A stretch of DNA of 7,535 bases. It comes from Candidatus Dormiibacterota bacterium. GTDB lineage: Bacteria; Chloroflexota; Dormibacteria; UBA8260. Made by a program: the position numbers and the translations under genes. Shown piece by piece: positions 6,100 to 7,535 of the stretch (the first letter of the stretch is position 1; each line of letters begins with the position of its first letter). The notes beneath the pieces are model-generated. The model had not been told where the DNA came from. It saw only the letters and a program-made list of their open reading frames with translations, and did not search any database. The stretch covers positions 1 to 7,535 of the forward strand of contig CATPBU010000326.1 in the NCBI GenBank assembly GCA_955652455.1, written 5' to 3'.

Positions 6100-6105
6100 T
6101 AGCAT
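6100..6105 (+). promoter_or_regulatory. Putative -10 element of usp, giving a leaderless mRNA
   Basis: TAGCAT matches 4 of 6 bases of the -10 consensus (TATAAT). It lies 9 bp before the usp ATG at 6115, so transcription would begin at about 6112-6115. No Shine-Dalgarno sequence lies before the ATG, which fits a leaderless transcript. Confidence 0.45.
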
Positions 6106-6114
6106 CCTGCGGCC

Positions 6115-6552
6115 ATGGTCGGCTTCACACCACAACGCATCCTGGTCCCGATCAACGGTGCGCAGACGGATGTCGAGGCGGTGCGACTGGGCTGCCGGCT
6201 GGCACGCCGGGGCCGGGCCAAGGTGATGGTGGTGACCGTCCTCGAGATCCGCCGCGGCCTGGCCCTCGGCACCGTCCAGGACGTCGAGATGGACCGGGCG
6301 GAGAAGCTGATCGAGCTGGCGGAGAAGATGGCGCGCGAACTCGAGACCGAAATCGAGACCGAGCTGCTCCAGGCGCGGGACGCCGGTCCCGCGATCGTCG
6401 AGGAGATCGCCCATTGGAAGGCCGACCTGGTGGTCGTCGGCATGCCGTTCCGGCAGCGGTTCGGGGAGTTCCACATGGGCAGGACGGCGCCGTACATCCT
6501 GCGCCACGCCCCCTGCCGCGCCCTGCTCTTCCGCGAGCCGCCGCCGCAGTAG
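6115..6552 (+). CDS. Universal stress protein (UspA) family protein
   Basis: A 145-residue single-domain Usp protein: beta-1 RILVPING (8-15), helix 1 with DVEAVRLGCRLARRG, beta-2 KVMVVTVLE, an amphipathic charged helix (about 60-85), beta-4 ADLVVVGM (103-110) and the C-terminal MGRTAPYILRHAPCRALLF (121-139) typical of the family. Two nucleotide-binding features are altered. The Asp usual after ILVP is Asn14. The G-2x-G-9x-G-S/T signature reads G109-2x-F112-9x-G122-R123, with spacing kept but the second Gly and the Ser/Thr position changed. ATP binding may thus be lost or modified, as in the UspA-like branch that does not bind ATP. The gene is divergent from the trkA pair across a 91-bp region with a candidate shared operator. 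Usp proteins are often found beside ion transporters, which fits a role in stress-linked ion homeostasis (inference). No Shine-Dalgarno site precedes the ATG. Confidence 0.87.
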   Translation: MVGFTPQRILVPINGAQTDVEAVRLGCRLARRGRAKVMVVTVLEIRRGLALGTVQDVEMDRAEKLIELAEKMARELETEIETELLQARDAGPAIVEEIAHWKADLVVVGMPFRQRFGEFHMGRTAPYILRHAPCRALLFREPPPQ

Positions 6553-6554
6553 AT

Positions 6555-6579
6555 CGAGGGGGGAACAGGTCCCCCCTCG
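6555..6579. terminator. Strong GC hairpin, bidirectional terminator between usp and gyrA
   Basis: CGAGGGGGG at 6555-6563 pairs perfectly with CCCCCCTCG at 6571-6579: 9 bp including six consecutive G-C pairs, with a 7-nt loop. It begins 3 bp after the usp stop and lies 21 bp beyond the gyrA stop on the other strand. That position suits termination of both convergent genes. No T-run follows on either side. Confidence 0.7.
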
Positions 6580-6600
6580 CGCACCCCCCAGCGGGCGGAT

Positions 6601-7535
6601 CTACGCGTCGAGCGTTCCGGCCTGGCCCACTCCGGCGATCGACGCGACCCTGTCGTCGTCGTCCATTCGCATGATGATCACGCCGCGGGTCTGGCGGCCG
6701 GACACGCGGACCTGGTCGAGCGGGATGCGGATCACCTGCCCCGAGGTGCTGATCACCATCAGCTCCTCGGAGAGATCCTCGACCACGCGCATCCCGACGA
6801 TCTCGCCGATCTTCGGGATGGCGGTCTGGTCGACCGTGTAGACGCCCTGGATGTTGCGGCTCTTGACCGGGTAGTCGGACATCGGCGTGAGCTTGCCGAA
6901 CCCGTTCTGGGTGACCACAAGCACGTGGCTGTCGGGTTGCACGATATCGAAGCCGGCAACCTCGTCACCAGGACGCAGCCGCATCGCGCCGACGCCCATG
7001 GTGTCGCGGCCCATCGGGCGCACCTCCTTCTCGGTGAACCGCGATCCCTTGCCGCGGCGGGTGACGATGAGCAGCTCGTCACCTCCCGAAGAGCGGCGCA
7101 CCCAGTTGAGCTCGTCGTCGCCCTGGAGGTTGATGGCGATCAGGCCATTCTTGCGGACCGCCGAATAGGCCGCGGCGGGAGTCTTCTTGATCTGGCCGAG
7201 CTTCGTGACCATCACCAGATACTGGGAGTCGCTGAACTCCTCCATGTCGATGAGCGCGGTGACCCTCTCGCCCTGGTCGAGGTCGATGAGGTTGATCACC
7301 GGGAGCCCCTTGGCCTGTCGTTTGACATCGGGGATCTCATGGGTGCGCAGGCGGTACACGCGACCGCGGTTGGTGAAGAAGAGCATGTCCGTATGGGTGT
7401 TGGCGCTGGTCGAGTGCGCGATGTAATCCTCGTCGGTGGAGCGGCGTGCTCCGACGACGCCCTTGCCGCCGCGGTGCTGCATGCGGTACTGGTCCAGCGG
7501 GATGCGCTTGATGTACTGGCGGTTGGTGAGGGTGA
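6601..7535 (-). CDS. gyrA: DNA gyrase subunit A, C-terminal domain (5' part outside window)
   Basis: The frame runs open from the right window edge (last full codon 7531-7533) to TAG at 6601-6603, giving about 310 residues of the GyrA C-terminal domain. DNA gyrase introduces negative supercoils using ATP; this domain is the six-bladed beta-pinwheel that wraps DNA. The entry sequence QYIKRIPLDQYR is followed by the GyrA box QHRGGKG (codons at 7459-7479), which distinguishes GyrA from ParC; the second position is His instead of the usual Arg/Lys. Repeating pinwheel blades follow, with signatures such as MLFFTNRGRVYRL, YLVMVTKLGQIKKT, LLIVTRRGKGSRF, VLVVTQNGFGKLT and LMVISTSGQVIRI. The ATG at 7480-7482 is internal, not the start. 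The protein ends with a short tail without the acidic extension seen in some GyrA proteins. The breakage-reunion domain with the active-site Tyr lies outside the window. Confidence 0.96.
   Translation of the reverse strand, partial: TLTNRQYIKRIPLDQYRMQHRGGKGVVGARRSTDEDYIAHSTSANTHTDMLFFTNRGRVYRLRTHEIPDVKRQAKGLPVINLIDLDQGERVTALIDMEEFSDSQYLVMVTKLGQIKKTPAAAYSAVRKNGLIAINLQGDDELNWVRRSSGGDELLIVTRRGKGSRFTEKEVRPMGRDTMGVGAMRLRPGDEVAGFDIVQPDSHVLVVTQNGFGKLTPMSDYPVKSRNIQGVYTVDQTAIPKIGEIVGMRVVEDLSEELMVISTSGQVIRIPLDQVRVSGRQTRGVIIMRMDDDDRVASIAGVGQAGTLDA
7459..7479 (-). other. GyrA-box coding segment
   Basis: These seven codons encode QHRGGKG, the GyrA box needed for DNA wrapping by gyrase. It supports GyrA over ParC. 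The His at position 2 replaces the common Arg/Lys. Confidence 0.85.

Noticed and set aside
6024..6584. N-terminal extension of the first TrkA frame (187 extra codons)
   Set aside because: It is antisense to the usp gene, Ser/Arg-rich and not family-like. The GTG at 6023 has a strong ribosome-binding site and starts exactly at the RCK_N domain.
1..7535. CRISPR array, tRNA/rRNA, insertion sequence, phage or defence genes
   Set aside because: No regularly spaced repeats, cloverleaf, transposase, terminal inverted repeats or known defence domain were found on either strand.

Overview
This is a very GC-rich bacterial chromosome segment with compact genes, GTG as well as ATG starts, and clear Shine-Dalgarno sites (GGAGG-type) before most genes. 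The gene set is gyrA, a universal stress protein, a TrkA pair, a DUF5679 zinc-ribbon protein, a dienelactone hydrolase and a divergent EF-G-like factor. Together with the composition this suggests an uncultured Terrabacteria-type lineage (Chloroflexota, Dormibacterota or Actinomycetota). That placement is inference from recognised families, not from a database comparison.

Layout. (1) Positions 1-680, plus strand: 3' part of a class I SAM-dependent methyltransferase gene, cut by the left window edge. (2) 693-1373, minus: a signal-peptide and proline-rich protein with a C-terminal membrane anchor, converging on the methyltransferase gene. (3) About 1374-1732: a divergent intergenic region with a plausible promoter for the next operon. 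(4) 1733-4540, plus: a two-gene operon, an EF-G-like translational GTPase followed after 18 bp by a dienelactone hydrolase family protein. (5) 4669-4818, plus: a 49-residue DUF5679 zinc-ribbon protein with its own TAGAAT promoter. (6) 4885-6023, minus: two TrkA-type (RCK) potassium-channel regulatory subunits, translationally coupled by an ATGA overlap; the upstream one lacks the RCK_C domain. (7) 6024-6114: a divergent promoter region centred on a perfect inverted repeat of 8-bp arms. (8) 6115-6552, plus: a UspA-like protein, apparently leaderless. (9) 6553-6600: a strong GC hairpin, probably a bidirectional terminator. (10) 6601-7535, minus: the C-terminal beta-pinwheel domain of DNA gyrase subunit A, cut by the right edge.

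How the genes relate. The potassium-uptake regulators and the stress protein share a divergent control region and may be co-regulated. The EF-G-like factor and the hydrolase are probably co-transcribed, but their joint function is unclear. I saw no CRISPR array, tRNA, rRNA, insertion sequence, prophage or defence system. Most of the window is ordinary core-genome content. The points most worth following are the dyad between trkA and usp, the single-domain TrkA, and the altered catalytic residues in the EF-G-like GTPase.
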